Source of the DNA: Megamonas hypermegale_A
GTDB lineage: Bacteria; Bacillota; Negativicutes; Selenomonadales; Selenomonadaceae
DNA length: 48,997 nt
Direction: 5' to 3' (one strand)
Assembly (NCBI RefSeq): GCF_030371585.1
Contig: NZ_JAUDCE010000014.1
This document shows positions 25,031 to 34,020 of the stretch, one piece after another. Under the pieces are notes generated by a model. That model saw nothing but the letters and a program-made list of their open reading frames with translations, did not search any database and was not told the DNA's origin. Both the position numbers and the translations under genes were made by a program. The number at the start of each line of letters is the position of its first letter. The stretch's first letter is position 1.

Positions 25031-26215
25031 TTATAAGCCTGCCTGAGCTTTAAGAGCTGCGGCTTTGTCCGTATGTTCCCAAGGAAGGTCTACGTCCGTG
25101 CGGCCGAAATGACCGTATGCTGCTGTCTGAGCATAAATCGGACGGCGCAAGTCGAGTTCCTTGATAATGCCTGCCGGGCGAAGGTCGAAGTTGTCCGTTA
25201 CAAGTTTCGTGATAGCATCTTCGCTGATTTTGCCTGTACCGAACGTGTTAATGCTGATGGATACAGGTTTTGCCACGCCGATAGCATAGGCAAGCTGGAT
25301 TTCGCATTTATCGGCAAGACCTGCCGCTACGATATTTTTAGCCACATAGCGGGCTGCATAAGCTGCGGAACGGTCAACTTTTGTCGGGTCTTTGCCGGAG
25401 AATGCCCCGCCGCCGTGACGAGCCATACCGCCGTAAGTGTCAACGATGATTTTGCGTCCCGTAAGACCGGTATCGCCCTGCGGTCCGCCGATAACAAATT
25501 TGCCGGTAGGGTTGATGAAATATTTCGTATCAGCCGTCAAAAATTCAGCCGGAACGACCGGTTTGATTACTTTTTCAATAATATCGCGTTTAATCTGTTC
25601 CAAAGTAACTTCCGGGTCATGCTGTGTGGAAATTACGATTGTATCGACAGCGACCGGTTTGCCGTTTTCGTAAGCTACAGTAACCTGTGTTTTGCCGTCC
25701 GGACGAAGGTAAGCGAGCTCACCGCTTTTTCTTACTTCCGTCAAACGTCTTGCCAGTTTGTGCGCCAATGCAATCGGCAGCGGCATATACTCCGGTGTTT
25801 CATTCGTTGCATAGCCGAACATCATACCCTGGTCGCCTGCGCCGAGGTCATTTTCATCCGCCTGGCCTTCTTTGGCTTCCAAAGATTTGTCTACGCCCAT
25901 AGCGATATCCGGCGATTGTTCGTCAATGGAAACGGAAATACCGCATGTATCGCAGTCCAAACCGAATTTTGCACGCGTGTAGCCGATTTTGCGGATTGTT
26001 TCACGCACAATAGACGGGATATCGACATAGCAGGTGGTGGAAATTTCACCGGCAATGTGAATTTGTCCTGTCATGGCGAATGTTTCACAGGCAACGCGGC
26101 CGTTCGGGTCTTTTTCTAAAATAGCATCAAGAATGCTGTCGGAAATCTGGTCTGCCACTTTGTCAGGATGACCTTCCGTAACAGATTCAGACGTGAATAA
26201 TATTCTGTTAGTCAT
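25031..26215 (-). CDS. metK: S-adenosylmethionine synthetase
   Basis: Makes S-adenosylmethionine from methionine and ATP. Motifs: EGHPDKVADQ (H16), GAGDQGMMFGYA, and the phosphate loop GGGAFSGKDPTKVDRSAAY. The 394 residues are normal. ATG 26215 follows GGAGG. Control is visible: the leader is a SAM-I riboswitch with terminator, so SAM represses its own synthesis. SAM also feeds the HutW-like radical SAM enzyme, though no link is claimed. Confidence 0.98.
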   Translation of the reverse strand: MTNRILFTSESVTEGHPDKVADQISDSILDAILEKDPNGRVACETFAMTGQIHIAGEISTTCYVDIPSIVRETIRKIGYTRAKFGLDCDTCGISVSIDEQSPDIAMGVDKSLEAKEGQADENDLGAGDQGMMFGYATNETPEYMPLPIALAHKLARRLTEVRKSGELAYLRPDGKTQVTVAYENGKPVAVDTIVISTQHDPEVTLEQIKRDIIEKVIKPVVPAEFLTADTKYFINPTGKFVIGGPQGDTGLTGRKIIVDTYGGMARHGGGAFSGKDPTKVDRSAAYAARYVAKNIVAAGLADKCEIQLAYAIGVAKPVSISINTFGTGKISEDAITKLVTDNFDLRPAGIIKELDLRRPIYAQTAAYGHFGRTDVDLPWEHTDKAAALKAQAGL

Positions 26216-26260
26216 TTATGAGCCTCCAAAATTGTATTTTCTACAATTAAAAAATAACAT

Positions 26261-26406
26261 AAAAAAAACTCCCTTAATGAGAGAGTGTATATATTCTCTC
26301 ATCTTCTAAGTTAAAACTTAAAGGATTTGGCACCGTTTCGATAAAATTATCAATGGTTGCCGCAATGTCATCGGGCCAGTCCCTCAATTGCTCTTGATGA
26401 GTTATC
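26261..26406 (-). promoter_or_regulatory. SAM-I (S-box) riboswitch with terminator, upstream of metK
   Basis: On the minus strand the S-box core is plain: CATCAAGAG, GAGGGACTGGCCCGATGA, GCGGCAACC and GGTGCCAAATCC. P1 is CTCATC (26396-26401) with GATGAG (26298-26303). The same GATGAGAG arm can instead pair with CTCTCAT (26277-26284) as antiterminator. The terminator is ACTCTC-TCATTAA-GGGAGT (26268-26286) followed by T at 26261-26267. SAM binding should hold P1, free the terminator and switch metK off. Confidence 0.95.
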
Positions 26407-26425
26407 TATTTAATTGCTATCCATT

Positions 26426-26454
26426 ATCATAATGAAAAAAAGACTATTTGTCAA
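26426..26454 (-). promoter_or_regulatory. metK promoter
   Basis: On the minus strand TTGACA (26449-26454), 17 bases, TATGAT (26426-26431), just before the S-box. Confidence 0.82.
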
Positions 26455-26526
26455 CCTTTTTATTTGACTGGTTATTTATGATATTTATTGTTGAAATAAA
26501 CAAGGAATATACAATAGTTATATCTC

Positions 26527-26555
26527 TTGTTATCGACTCCTAAAAAGATTAAAAT
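26527..26555 (+). promoter_or_regulatory. Promoter of the coiled-coil protein gene
   Basis: TTGTTA (26527-26532), 17 bases, TAAAAT (26550-26555). The leader would be very short, with AGGAGGA at 26564. Confidence 0.5.
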
Positions 26556-26579
26556 ATAATTACAGGAGGAGTGTGCATT

Positions 26580-27014
26580 ATGAATAACGAAGAAAAAATT
26601 TTAGAACTGCTGTCTGTACTTGTTGAAGATAACAAAGAAATTAAAATACGTCTTGACAAACTAGAAACTCGTCTTGATAATGTCGAAAATCGTCTTGACA
26701 AGTTAGAATATCGCCTCGATAAAGTTGAGAAGCGTATTGACAGTTTGGAAAATCGTATGGATAAACTTGAAGCAGGACAGACAGAAATAAAACAGCGCCT
26801 CGACAGTATGGAAAAACGTCTCGAAAATCTGGAAGCGGGGCAAAAATTCCTTGCGGATAATATCTTTCAGGAAGACGGCATTATTAATTATTTTGAAGGA
26901 AAATTCAATGCGCTTAATGCACGTTTTGATGATTTGGAAGCTAAATTTTATATTTTAAACAATCGCCAATTTGATACTGACGCTAAAGTTACAAAATTGA
27001 CGTTGGTTAAATGA
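26580..27014 (+). CDS. Heptad-repeat coiled-coil protein
   Basis: A 144-residue protein, almost all predicted coiled coil, of unknown function. Residues about 22-85 are regular seven-residue units of the form RLDKLEx (RLDKLET, RLDNVEN, RLDKLEY, RLDKVEK, RIDSLEN, RMDKLEA), also visible as 21-base DNA repeats. The C-terminal part (IFQEDGIINYFEGKFNAL) is less regular. No signal peptide or membrane segment. I take ATG 26580, nine bases after AGGAGGA; an upstream GTG at 26571 abuts the ribosome site. Similar proteins in Firmicutes are annotated only as hypothetical or DUF-type. Confidence 0.8.
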   Translation: MNNEEKILELLSVLVEDNKEIKIRLDKLETRLDNVENRLDKLEYRLDKVEKRIDSLENRMDKLEAGQTEIKQRLDSMEKRLENLEAGQKFLADNIFQEDGIINYFEGKFNALNARFDDLEAKFYILNNRQFDTDAKVTKLTLVK

Positions 27015-27072
27015 TTGATAAATTTTTCGGACACTTGTAATATTTCGTTATGAGTGTCTTTTATTTTTGCCA

Positions 27073-27108
27073 AAAATAAAGCACTCCCTGCATAACAGCA
27101 GGGAGCGC
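27073..27108 (-). terminator. Intrinsic terminator after glutamine synthetase
   Basis: CTCCCTGC and GCAGGGAG (within 27081-27108) form the stem; on the minus strand it is followed by a T-rich run (27073-27080). A weaker hairpin at about 27029-27056 may end the plus-strand coiled-coil gene. Confidence 0.82.
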
Positions 27109-27123
27109 CCGGGAATATTTATC

Positions 27124-29010
27124 TTAAATCATATTGTCTTTATAAGCTGCATACAGTGTTTTCAGTTCTTCCATCTTGTCGTACATTTCAACCTGCAGGC
27201 TGGAAGCTGTAGCGAAATCGCCGGAATTTAACGCTTTGATGAGCTGAGTGAACAGCGATTTCTGGTCAATGCTGTCTTTTGCCAGATAATAGCGGATGCG
27301 ATTGAGTTTGTTCCAGTTGTAGGAGTCTTCGTCCGTAACGTAAGCGGATTTAATTTCTTTGAATTTGCTGATGAGCGCACGGTTTTCCGGAATGATACGG
27401 CTGATAAGCTCCGTTTTCCAGCGGATTAATTCACCGTTAACGAAAGCGTCGATAATCTGGTCGCGCAGTGCGCCGCCGGAAGTCAACACTTTGCGTTTTT
27501 CTGGATAATTGTTCAGGTTGGTAAGGTTTTCCCAAACAGTTGCAGGATGTACGCCGAAACGCTGATTGCGTTCTTCTTCCGTGTAATCTTCGAATACATC
27601 GTCTTCAGCACGGTATGCGCGGTCCGTTTCGAGGTAATCGGCTTTTTCGCCCGGCTGTTTGGAGATTTCAGCCAGCAGTTCAGCCGTCGTTTTCGTAACA
27701 GCGTATTTAATACCGTCGAAAGCAGCTGTATAAATAGCGGCAAGAACGAGATACGTATTAGTGTACGGGTTGCATGCACGCAATTCGAAACGGGTTGCTT
27801 TCGGATTGTTGACGTCGCGGATAAGACCGGCTAAAATTGTACGGTTACGGGAAGGAATTTCCGGTTTGTGACCGAGGGACGTAACGATACATACAGGTGC
27901 TTCAAAGCCCGGTTTCAAGCGGTTTAAGGAGTCATTCGTAGCGGAAACGAACGGATTGATAACTTCGTAGTTTTTCAAAAGACCCATGATAGCACCGAAG
28001 CCTACAGCGCTCATAAAGTCTTTTTTCATGTCAGTCGGCGCAAAGAGGTTTACGAAAGAACCGTCTTTCATGATAGCGCCCATACCGATATGAGTATGTT
28101 CACCGTTGCCGGCAAGACCAATCATCGGTTTTGCTTTAAAGATAACTTCCAGACCGTTTTCACGGAAGATTTCTTTTACGAGAATACGAACGGCGAGTTC
28201 GTTATCGGCAGCCTGGAGAGCATCAGCGAATTTCCAGTCGATTTCAATCTGTTCGCAAACATGGTTCATGTTGCCGTCGCTGTCCATATGACCTTTCATA
28301 CCGCCGACTTCTTTATGACCCATTTCCGGAGAAAGACCGTACGCTTCAAGCGCAAGTACGCACTGTTCAAGCGCTGTGCGAACAGAACCGCGGGTACGCT
28401 GCCAGTACTGTTCCTGCATAACCTGAGATGCGGACATTTCCGGAATATCTGCTTCGCTGAGCGGCGTTTTTACCCAGAATTCAAGTTCTGTAGCAGATGT
28501 GAATACGATATCTTTAACATCGGCGCCGTTGATATGTTCAAGCCCGGAAACAGTATGATGTTTTTTGAACAGGTCAAGCAGACCTTTTTTTACGTAATTT
28601 AAAGTTTCAGCCAGTACGGAACGGGAGTCAACCGGAACGCCTTCATGAATGAGCGCAGCCGGGATACGGAGCGTACCGATCGGTTTTTCCAGTTCTTCAT
28701 CATAGCTTTCCATATTGTAATCAACGAACCAGTTTACAGTCGGATCAATCGGCATATCTACTTTAGCATTGTTGAGCGTAGCGATACCCGTTAACACAAC
28801 GGAAGAACCGTCAGTCTGAACGGCGGAACCATTATAAAACGCATCAATATCTTCCAGGAAAATTCGCATCGGAATTTTTTCATCCGTATCGTTACCGGCT
28901 AAATCGATACCTACTAAGGATACGAATTTAATTTCTGGATGTTGTTTTAATGTAGCAATAATATCTTCTTTTTTGGAATTCGCAGGAATAACGTATAATA
29001 AATCGTTCAT
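27124..29010 (-). CDS. Glutamine synthetase, long form
   Basis: ATP-dependent amidation of glutamate with ammonia. Catalytic-domain motifs are clear: TSATELEFW, GLAGNGEHTHIGMGA (the ammonium/ATP loop H region), NDSLNRLKPGFEAPV, RNRTILAGLIRD and ATRFELRACNP. At 628 residues it is much longer than the usual 440-470 residue type I enzyme and shorter than the 700-residue type III; the extra length is a helical C-terminal extension of about 130 residues (LISRIIPENRALISKFKEI, QSLFTQLIKALNSGDF-like). Related long forms occur in anaerobic Firmicutes. It is the only ammonium-assimilation gene here and stands alone with its own leader and terminator. Confidence 0.88.
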   Translation of the reverse strand: MNDLLYVIPANSKKEDIIATLKQHPEIKFVSLVGIDLAGNDTDEKIPMRIFLEDIDAFYNGSAVQTDGSSVVLTGIATLNNAKVDMPIDPTVNWFVDYNMESYDEELEKPIGTLRIPAALIHEGVPVDSRSVLAETLNYVKKGLLDLFKKHHTVSGLEHINGADVKDIVFTSATELEFWVKTPLSEADIPEMSASQVMQEQYWQRTRGSVRTALEQCVLALEAYGLSPEMGHKEVGGMKGHMDSDGNMNHVCEQIEIDWKFADALQAADNELAVRILVKEIFRENGLEVIFKAKPMIGLAGNGEHTHIGMGAIMKDGSFVNLFAPTDMKKDFMSAVGFGAIMGLLKNYEVINPFVSATNDSLNRLKPGFEAPVCIVTSLGHKPEIPSRNRTILAGLIRDVNNPKATRFELRACNPYTNTYLVLAAIYTAAFDGIKYAVTKTTAELLAEISKQPGEKADYLETDRAYRAEDDVFEDYTEEERNQRFGVHPATVWENLTNLNNYPEKRKVLTSGGALRDQIIDAFVNGELIRWKTELISRIIPENRALISKFKEIKSAYVTDEDSYNWNKLNRIRYYLAKDSIDQKSLFTQLIKALNSGDFATASSLQVEMYDKMEELKTLYAAYKDNMI

Positions 29011-29061
29011 TAAAAAGCCCTACCTTTTCTAAATTATAATTTTAAATTTTAATTGTCATGA

Positions 29062-29172
29062 AAAATAAAAAAAGCCATATGAAAACGCCCTGTATAAATA
29101 TCGAATTGAAAAACAGGTATACTGAAAAAAACAGTACATCAATCCACTGATATACAGACTATTCATAAGGCT
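29062..29172 (-). ncRNA. Candidate structured leader of the glutamine synthetase gene
   Basis: In the 305-base gap before the gene the minus strand can fold in nested helices. P1 is AGCCTTATG (29164-29172) with CATATGGCT (29073-29081), one mismatch. P2 is CTGTATA (29151-29157) with TATACAG (29090-29096). Small inner hairpins form around CAGT/ACTG. P1 is followed at once by a T-rich run (29062-29072), as in an intrinsic terminator. A small GGC-AACG-GAGCC hairpin precedes P1. This could be an attenuator or a riboswitch; I do not recognise a known class. The rest of the gap (29173-29315) has no gene or clear -35. Confidence 0.45.
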
Positions 29173-29315
29173 CCGTTGCCTAAAATATATAATGTTGACG
29201 CTTTTAATAGTATCATAAGTATTTATTTTTGTCCAGTAGTTTATTGTGTATTTCTTTGTATTTTTGCAAGTTTATAAAAAGGGAAACGGTTTATGCCGCT
29301 TCCCTGTATAAATTT

Positions 29316-30401
29316 TTAACAATACTGTTTATTATATGCTTCAAGCTGCATAATGGCGTCGTATATCATGTCGCGCGTGATTTTGTACGGAACGTGTACA
29401 ATGTCGTTCGTCGTCATGGCTTTATCCAGTACAGTGGACAAATCTTCCTTGTTGTTTACATCAATATCTTTCAGACACGTAGGCAGTTTTGCCTGTTTAT
29501 TGAACTGAAAAACCTTTTTAAATTCGTCCGTCTGCTTATCTAAGAGCAGGAGAATTAATACGCCGTAGCTTACAAGCTCACCGTGCAGATGCTGTTCTTC
29601 GCAGATTTTCAGCATGGTGCAGCCATAATAAATGGAATGAGCCAGACAGCTGTTGTAATCATTGATTACGAGAACGGAAACGAGACCCGTGCTGACGATT
29701 ATAATAGAAATAACCTGTTCCAAAGCTTCGGTTACCTCATGCTTTTCAGCTGCTTTTAAAGCATCGAGCCCGTAAGTAATCAACTGTTCAGAACAGTTGC
29801 GGCTGATTTGTACGCCGAGAGCATTCGTATGGTTCATTTTGTCGCCGCGGGAAGAAAAACCTGTTTCGTATTGTTTGGAAAGAGCGTCGCCTATGCCTGC
29901 CCAGATAAAATGGTACGGTGCCTGTGCAATAATCTGTGTATTGATGAAGCAGTGTTGCGGACTTTTTTTCGGGAAATACAATTCCTTGAATGCATGTGTT
30001 TCGTCATCGTAGATTACACAGACGGCTGTAACAGGTGCACAGTTGGAAGCGATTGTCGGGAAAGAAAAGACAGGTTTATCCTTCATGTCGCAAAGTGTTT
30101 TGCAAGTGTCGATTGCACGGCCGCCGCCTACGGCAAATACCATATCTGCTGCTTGGAACTTTGGATTTTGCGCCAGCATATTTATATTGGCGTATGTGGA
30201 ATCTCCGCCATACCAGATGAAATCGGTAATTTCCACATCGGTGCCTGCTATTGCATCAAGCAGTGCCTGCTTTGCCTTGGAAATTGCCGTTTTGCCGCCG
30301 ATAACAACAGCTTTCGTGCCGTAAGGAGCACAGATATTAGCTATTTCCTTATACGCATCACCGCCTATGCTATAGCTAGGTAAAAATACAGTATTCGCCA
30401 T
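29316..30401 (-). CDS. Iron-containing alcohol dehydrogenase family protein
   Basis: NAD(P)-dependent dehydrogenase of the glycerol-dehydrogenase-like branch of iron/zinc alcohol dehydrogenases. NAD-binding FAVGGGRAIDTCK and metal ligands in GIGDALSKQYE (Asp), CLAHSIYYG (His) and LHGELVSYG (His) are in place. The 361 residues are normal. It is clearly distinct from the true GldA encoded at 40 kb, and its alcohol substrate is unknown. Own promoter; the leader is about 70 bases. Confidence 0.85.
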   Translation of the reverse strand: MANTVFLPSYSIGGDAYKEIANICAPYGTKAVVIGGKTAISKAKQALLDAIAGTDVEITDFIWYGGDSTYANINMLAQNPKFQAADMVFAVGGGRAIDTCKTLCDMKDKPVFSFPTIASNCAPVTAVCVIYDDETHAFKELYFPKKSPQHCFINTQIIAQAPYHFIWAGIGDALSKQYETGFSSRGDKMNHTNALGVQISRNCSEQLITYGLDALKAAEKHEVTEALEQVISIIIVSTGLVSVLVINDYNSCLAHSIYYGCTMLKICEEQHLHGELVSYGVLILLLLDKQTDEFKKVFQFNKQAKLPTCLKDIDVNNKEDLSTVLDKAMTTNDIVHVPYKITRDMIYDAIMQLEAYNKQYC

Positions 30402-30475
30402 AAAATAAGACCACCTTTGATTTTTTAGATTGAGTGTAAATATTTTTGCGTTGTATATTTAACAGCGTGATTTTT

Positions 30476-30504
30476 AGTCTATAACCATTTTATAAAATTG
30501 TCAA
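30476..30504 (-). promoter_or_regulatory. Promoter of the iron-type dehydrogenase gene
   Basis: On the minus strand TTGACA (30499-30504), 17 bases, TAGACT (30476-30481). Confidence 0.68.
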
Positions 30505-30596
30505 GTTGTAAAGTTACGCATTTACATTTTTTTAAATGATTTATAAAGAATTTTGTAGTAGAATAGAAACGTATTAACAATAGGAGTGAATTTTTT

Positions 30597-31400
30597 ATGA
30601 AAAATATACATGTAGTAGCAGCCATAATCAAACAGCAGGATAAAATTCTGGCAGCTAAACGAAATTACGGCACATTGAAAGGATTTTGGGAATTTCCCGG
30701 CGGAAAAGTGCAGGCGGGCGAGCAGCCGGAAAAAGCATTACAGCGCGAAATAAAAGAGGAAATGAATGCGTCCCTTCAGATAGAACAGTATTTTACGACG
30801 ATTGAATACAATTATCCCGATTTTCATATGATTATGTACTGCTATATCTGCACAGCTGACAATATTGAATTGAATAAAAACGTGCACGATGAATTAAAAT
30901 GGCTCAATCTGCAAAATCTGGACAGTGTGGATTGGCTGCCGGCCGATGAAACAATCGTAAACAGGCTGAAAATATATTTAAGCAGCACGATTTTGGTCAG
31001 CGCCTGCCTGCTCGGCGACAACTGCAAATACAACGGCGGAAACAATTTCAATCAGCATGTATGTGATTTAATCAAAGGCAAGCGGATAATAAAAATTTGT
31101 CCGGAAATACTGGCAGGATTGCCGTTGCCGCGCAAACCGGTGGAAATCTCCGGCGGCAGGATAATAACAAGCGATAATGAAGATATGACGCAGCTTTATC
31201 GGGAAAGCGCCCTAAAAGCCTTGCAAAATATAACAAACGAGCCGATAGATTTGGCACTGCTCAAAGCCAACAGTCCCACCTGCGGCAGTAAATACATTTA
31301 TGACGGAACATTTTCGCATAAACTCGTTGCAGGCAGCGGGATTTTCGCCAAAATGCTGCAAGACAGAAATATTCCAGTACTCAGTGAACTCGATATCTGA
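30597..31400 (+). CDS. Nudix (MutT-like) hydrolase fused to DUF523
   Basis: Two-domain protein of 267 residues. The N-terminal part (1-128) is a Nudix hydrolase resembling 8-oxo-dGTP diphosphatase; the Nudix box runs from G36 to A58 (G-x5-E-x7-REIKEE) but ends MNA where the consensus has x-G-hydrophobic. The C-terminal part (about 130-267) is DUF523, with VSACLLGDNCKYNG, ICPEILAGLPLPRKP and SPTCGSKYIYDG. DUF523 cysteines may bind metal; its function is unknown. ATG 30597 follows AGGAG. Single gene before a strong terminator. Confidence 0.88.
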   Translation: MKNIHVVAAIIKQQDKILAAKRNYGTLKGFWEFPGGKVQAGEQPEKALQREIKEEMNASLQIEQYFTTIEYNYPDFHMIMYCYICTADNIELNKNVHDELKWLNLQNLDSVDWLPADETIVNRLKIYLSSTILVSACLLGDNCKYNGGNNFNQHVCDLIKGKRIIKICPEILAGLPLPRKPVEISGGRIITSDNEDMTQLYRESALKALQNITNEPIDLALLKANSPTCGSKYIYDGTFSHKLVAGSGIFAKMLQDRNIPVLSELDI

Positions 31401-31426
31401 AAACAACAGTATAAAATATGCACTAA

Positions 31427-31457
31427 AAAGGGATAGACAACAGTTGTCTATCCCTTT
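31427..31457. terminator. Bidirectional terminator
   Basis: A perfect 14-pair stem (31427-31440 with 31444-31457, AAAGGGATAGACAA and its complement) has a three-base loop and A/T ends. It lies between the Nudix-DUF523 gene and the convergent GH3 gene and can serve both. Confidence 0.85.
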
Positions 31458-31521
31458 ATTGGTATGCGCGATAAAAATAAACTAGCGATTATGCGGGTAT
31501 ATTCCTGTCTTTTTCAAAAAA

Positions 31522-33957
31522 CTACATACTTTCCAAGATTTCCACATTGGACAGATATTCTCTCTTGCCTAATATATTAAGCGTTTTTCCTATTAAATTT
31601 ATTTCTGCTTTATAAATAATATCCTCCGAACTCGTACCAACCATTAAATCCGCCTGTCCCGGTTCGATTACAAACTGCATTTCTTCATTATAATAGCCAA
31701 GCTGTTTCGTATTTATAGTAAATAATACTGTTTTTTCTTCATTAGGCTGCAATATTACTTTCTTAAAAGCAATCAACTCTTTGTTTGGCCGTACAACATG
31801 AGCGTTTTTAAAATAATAATAAATTTGCACTACTTCACTGCCTGCAACCGAACCGATATTCTTTATTTTGCAGGACAGAATAATATCTTCACCTAATACA
31901 ATATCTTTATCTTTTATGAAAATATCTTTTATTGAAAATGTCGTATAGCTCAAACCAAAACCGAAAGGATATAACGGACGGCAATCGCCGTCAACATAAC
32001 CGCCGCTGAAAATGGTCGACATCGTCTTATCTCCTATAGAATGATAGCCACTGCCGACTTTATGATTATAATATACAGGAATTTGACCTATGCTGCGCGG
32101 TATGGTAATCGGCAGTTTTCCACCGGGATTTAAACTGCCTTTTATCACATTTGCAACAGATTTTGCTCCGTACGGACCCGGCAAACCAACATATAAAACG
32201 GCTTTGATATTCTGCATGGAAGGAATATTGTATATCGTGCCATACATTATTAAAATTATCGGTTTATCCAGCACCTGCATTTTCTTCAACAAATCCTGCT
32301 GTAATCCCGACAAATCCAGACTACATCTGTCTTTACCTTCACCGATTGTCACATCAACCCAGCCGCAGTTTCCACCAACCGCCAAAATTATAACATCACT
32401 GTCTTGCGCTTTGCGGCAGCATTCTTCCATATTACTAAAACCTATATCGGATACTTCACACCCCTTAGCGTAATTTACGCTGTAAAACTGTTCTAGCTGT
32501 TCTTTTAAGGAAAGCGCCTGCATATCCTGCAGGATATTTTCCGTATCATTCAGATATTTCCAGTCATTATCCTGAAACATATTATACATAGCATTAAAAC
32601 TCTGACTATCTTTTTGCTTATGTTCTTCATCAATAATACCATTGAATGATATATCTTTTTTCGCCTGTGATTTTAAAGACTGCACCATTTCGATATACGC
32701 TGGATAAGAATAGCCGCTGATTGGATATCTTTTGCTGTCAGCATGCGGTCCGATTAATGCTACCACTGTATCCGTCCTGAGCGGCAGTATATTGTCTTTG
32801 TTCGATAATAATATAATAGAATTGTCTGCTATATTTTCACTTAATTTTTTCTTTGCAGGATTGCTGAACAATGAGGTTACTTGTTTTTCATCAACATACG
32901 GATTTTCAAATAAACCTAATTTAAATTTTATTGTCAAAACACGTTTTACGGAAACATCTATGCACGCTTCGTCCAACTGTCCATTTTTCACAAATTTAGC
33001 CAGTTGTCTATAAGCTCCGCCAACTGGTATTTCTGTATCAAGTCCGGCTTTTTTGGCCATTAATCCAGCTTCGGCATAACTTTGAGCCAGCTTAAAATAA
33101 TCATATATTTTCCAAATTGCCGCTCCGTCCGAAGTCAATAATCCTTTAAACTTCATTGTTTTGCGCAGCAAATCATCAATAATCTTTTTATTACAACCGA
33201 CCGGCAGTCCGTCAATTTCTGAGTATGAAGCCATTATACCGTCCAAACCGGCAAGTTTATCCATAGCTTCAAACGGCGTAGCAAAAACTTCATAAAGCTC
33301 TCTCGAATTTAGACGAGTAACCGCTGTATTCAATCCGCCCTGCGTTTCAGAATATCCCAGAAAATGCTTAGCAATACAGCTGACATTTTTCCCTTGCACG
33401 CCTCTGACATAATTAACGCCCATCTGCGTAGTCAGATAAACATCCTCGCCGAATGTTTCATAACATCTTCCCCAGCGAGGGTCGCGTGCAATATCGACAA
33501 CAGGGCTCATAACCGTATTTATACCCACCGCACTACATTCTTCAGCCGTTATTTCTCCCATCTGCCTTGCCAGCTCTGGCTCCCAAGTCGCCGCCACATT
33601 CAGCATAGCCGGGAAAACAGTCCCGTCTTTTCCAGGATAACCTGCAAGACTTTCACTTTGCAAAATAATCGGTATTCCCAGCCGTGTTTTTTCCACGAAA
33701 AATTTCTGTATGCTATTACTGATTTTCGCTGTTTTTGCCGAATTTACCAGTCCCGTTAAAGAATACTGCGTTATTCGTCCATAACCGTTCTTACCGAATG
33801 ATTTTAATTTATCATAATTTATTTCACCATTAATTATAAAATTTGAGGGCAATTCGCCGCATAGCTGCATGATTTTTTCCTCCAGTGTCATTCTGGACAA
33901 TAAATCATTCACTCTGTCTTCTATACTGCAAGCGGGATTTTTATAAAATTCCTTCAT
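31522..33957 (-). CDS. Glycoside hydrolase family 3 (beta-glucosidase-like)
   Basis: Cytoplasmic beta-glycosidase: no signal peptide, so it acts on imported sugars. GH3 features: N-terminal barrel with EVFATPFEAM and KHFLGYSETQGG, the nucleophile region LLTSDGAAIW near residue 280, the second domain with VALIGPHAD and VILAVGGNCGW, and a C-terminal fibronectin-III-like domain (SYTTFSIKD onward). The start at 33957 is nine bases after AGAAAGGAT, giving 811 residues; the longer frame lacks a ribosome site. It is the last gene of the sugar locus and follows a terminator, so it may be made at a lower level. It looks more AT-rich than its neighbours by eye. Substrate unknown. Confidence 0.9.
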   Translation of the reverse strand: MKEFYKNPACSIEDRVNDLLSRMTLEEKIMQLCGELPSNFIINGEINYDKLKSFGKNGYGRITQYSLTGLVNSAKTAKISNSIQKFFVEKTRLGIPIILQSESLAGYPGKDGTVFPAMLNVAATWEPELARQMGEITAEECSAVGINTVMSPVVDIARDPRWGRCYETFGEDVYLTTQMGVNYVRGVQGKNVSCIAKHFLGYSETQGGLNTAVTRLNSRELYEVFATPFEAMDKLAGLDGIMASYSEIDGLPVGCNKKIIDDLLRKTMKFKGLLTSDGAAIWKIYDYFKLAQSYAEAGLMAKKAGLDTEIPVGGAYRQLAKFVKNGQLDEACIDVSVKRVLTIKFKLGLFENPYVDEKQVTSLFSNPAKKKLSENIADNSIILLSNKDNILPLRTDTVVALIGPHADSKRYPISGYSYPAYIEMVQSLKSQAKKDISFNGIIDEEHKQKDSQSFNAMYNMFQDNDWKYLNDTENILQDMQALSLKEQLEQFYSVNYAKGCEVSDIGFSNMEECCRKAQDSDVIILAVGGNCGWVDVTIGEGKDRCSLDLSGLQQDLLKKMQVLDKPIILIMYGTIYNIPSMQNIKAVLYVGLPGPYGAKSVANVIKGSLNPGGKLPITIPRSIGQIPVYYNHKVGSGYHSIGDKTMSTIFSGGYVDGDCRPLYPFGFGLSYTTFSIKDIFIKDKDIVLGEDIILSCKIKNIGSVAGSEVVQIYYYFKNAHVVRPNKELIAFKKVILQPNEEKTVLFTINTKQLGYYNEEMQFVIEPGQADLMVGTSSEDIIYKAEINLIGKTLNILGKREYLSNVEILESM

Positions 33958-33982
33958 TGTTTTTATCCTTTCTACTTGAAAC

Positions 33983-34011
33983 AAAAAGGACTGCCGTGTT
34001 CATGGCAGTCC
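33983..34011 (-). terminator. Intrinsic terminator between DUF4867 and GH3 genes
   Basis: GGACTGCC (33988-33995) pairs with GGCAGTCC (34004-34011) over eight bases, followed by five T on the minus strand. No promoter is seen between it and the GH3 start, so GH3 probably depends on read-through. Confidence 0.75.
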
Positions 34012-34020
34012 CAAGCTAGA

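Noticed and set aside
25073..26119. Long plus-strand open frame of 348 codons opposite metK
   Set aside because: Exactly antisense to a certain metK gene, with Cys- and Phe-rich composition typical of a reverse-frame shadow and no ribosome site.
26600..26840. CRISPR-like regular 21-base repeats
   Set aside because: They are in-frame coding repeats of a heptad coiled coil with no spacers.
27124..29010. Type III glutamine synthetase (GlnN)
   Set aside because: Length of 628 and motifs such as GNGEHTHIG and FELRACNP do not fit the 700-residue type III pattern as I know it; kept as a long-form enzyme.
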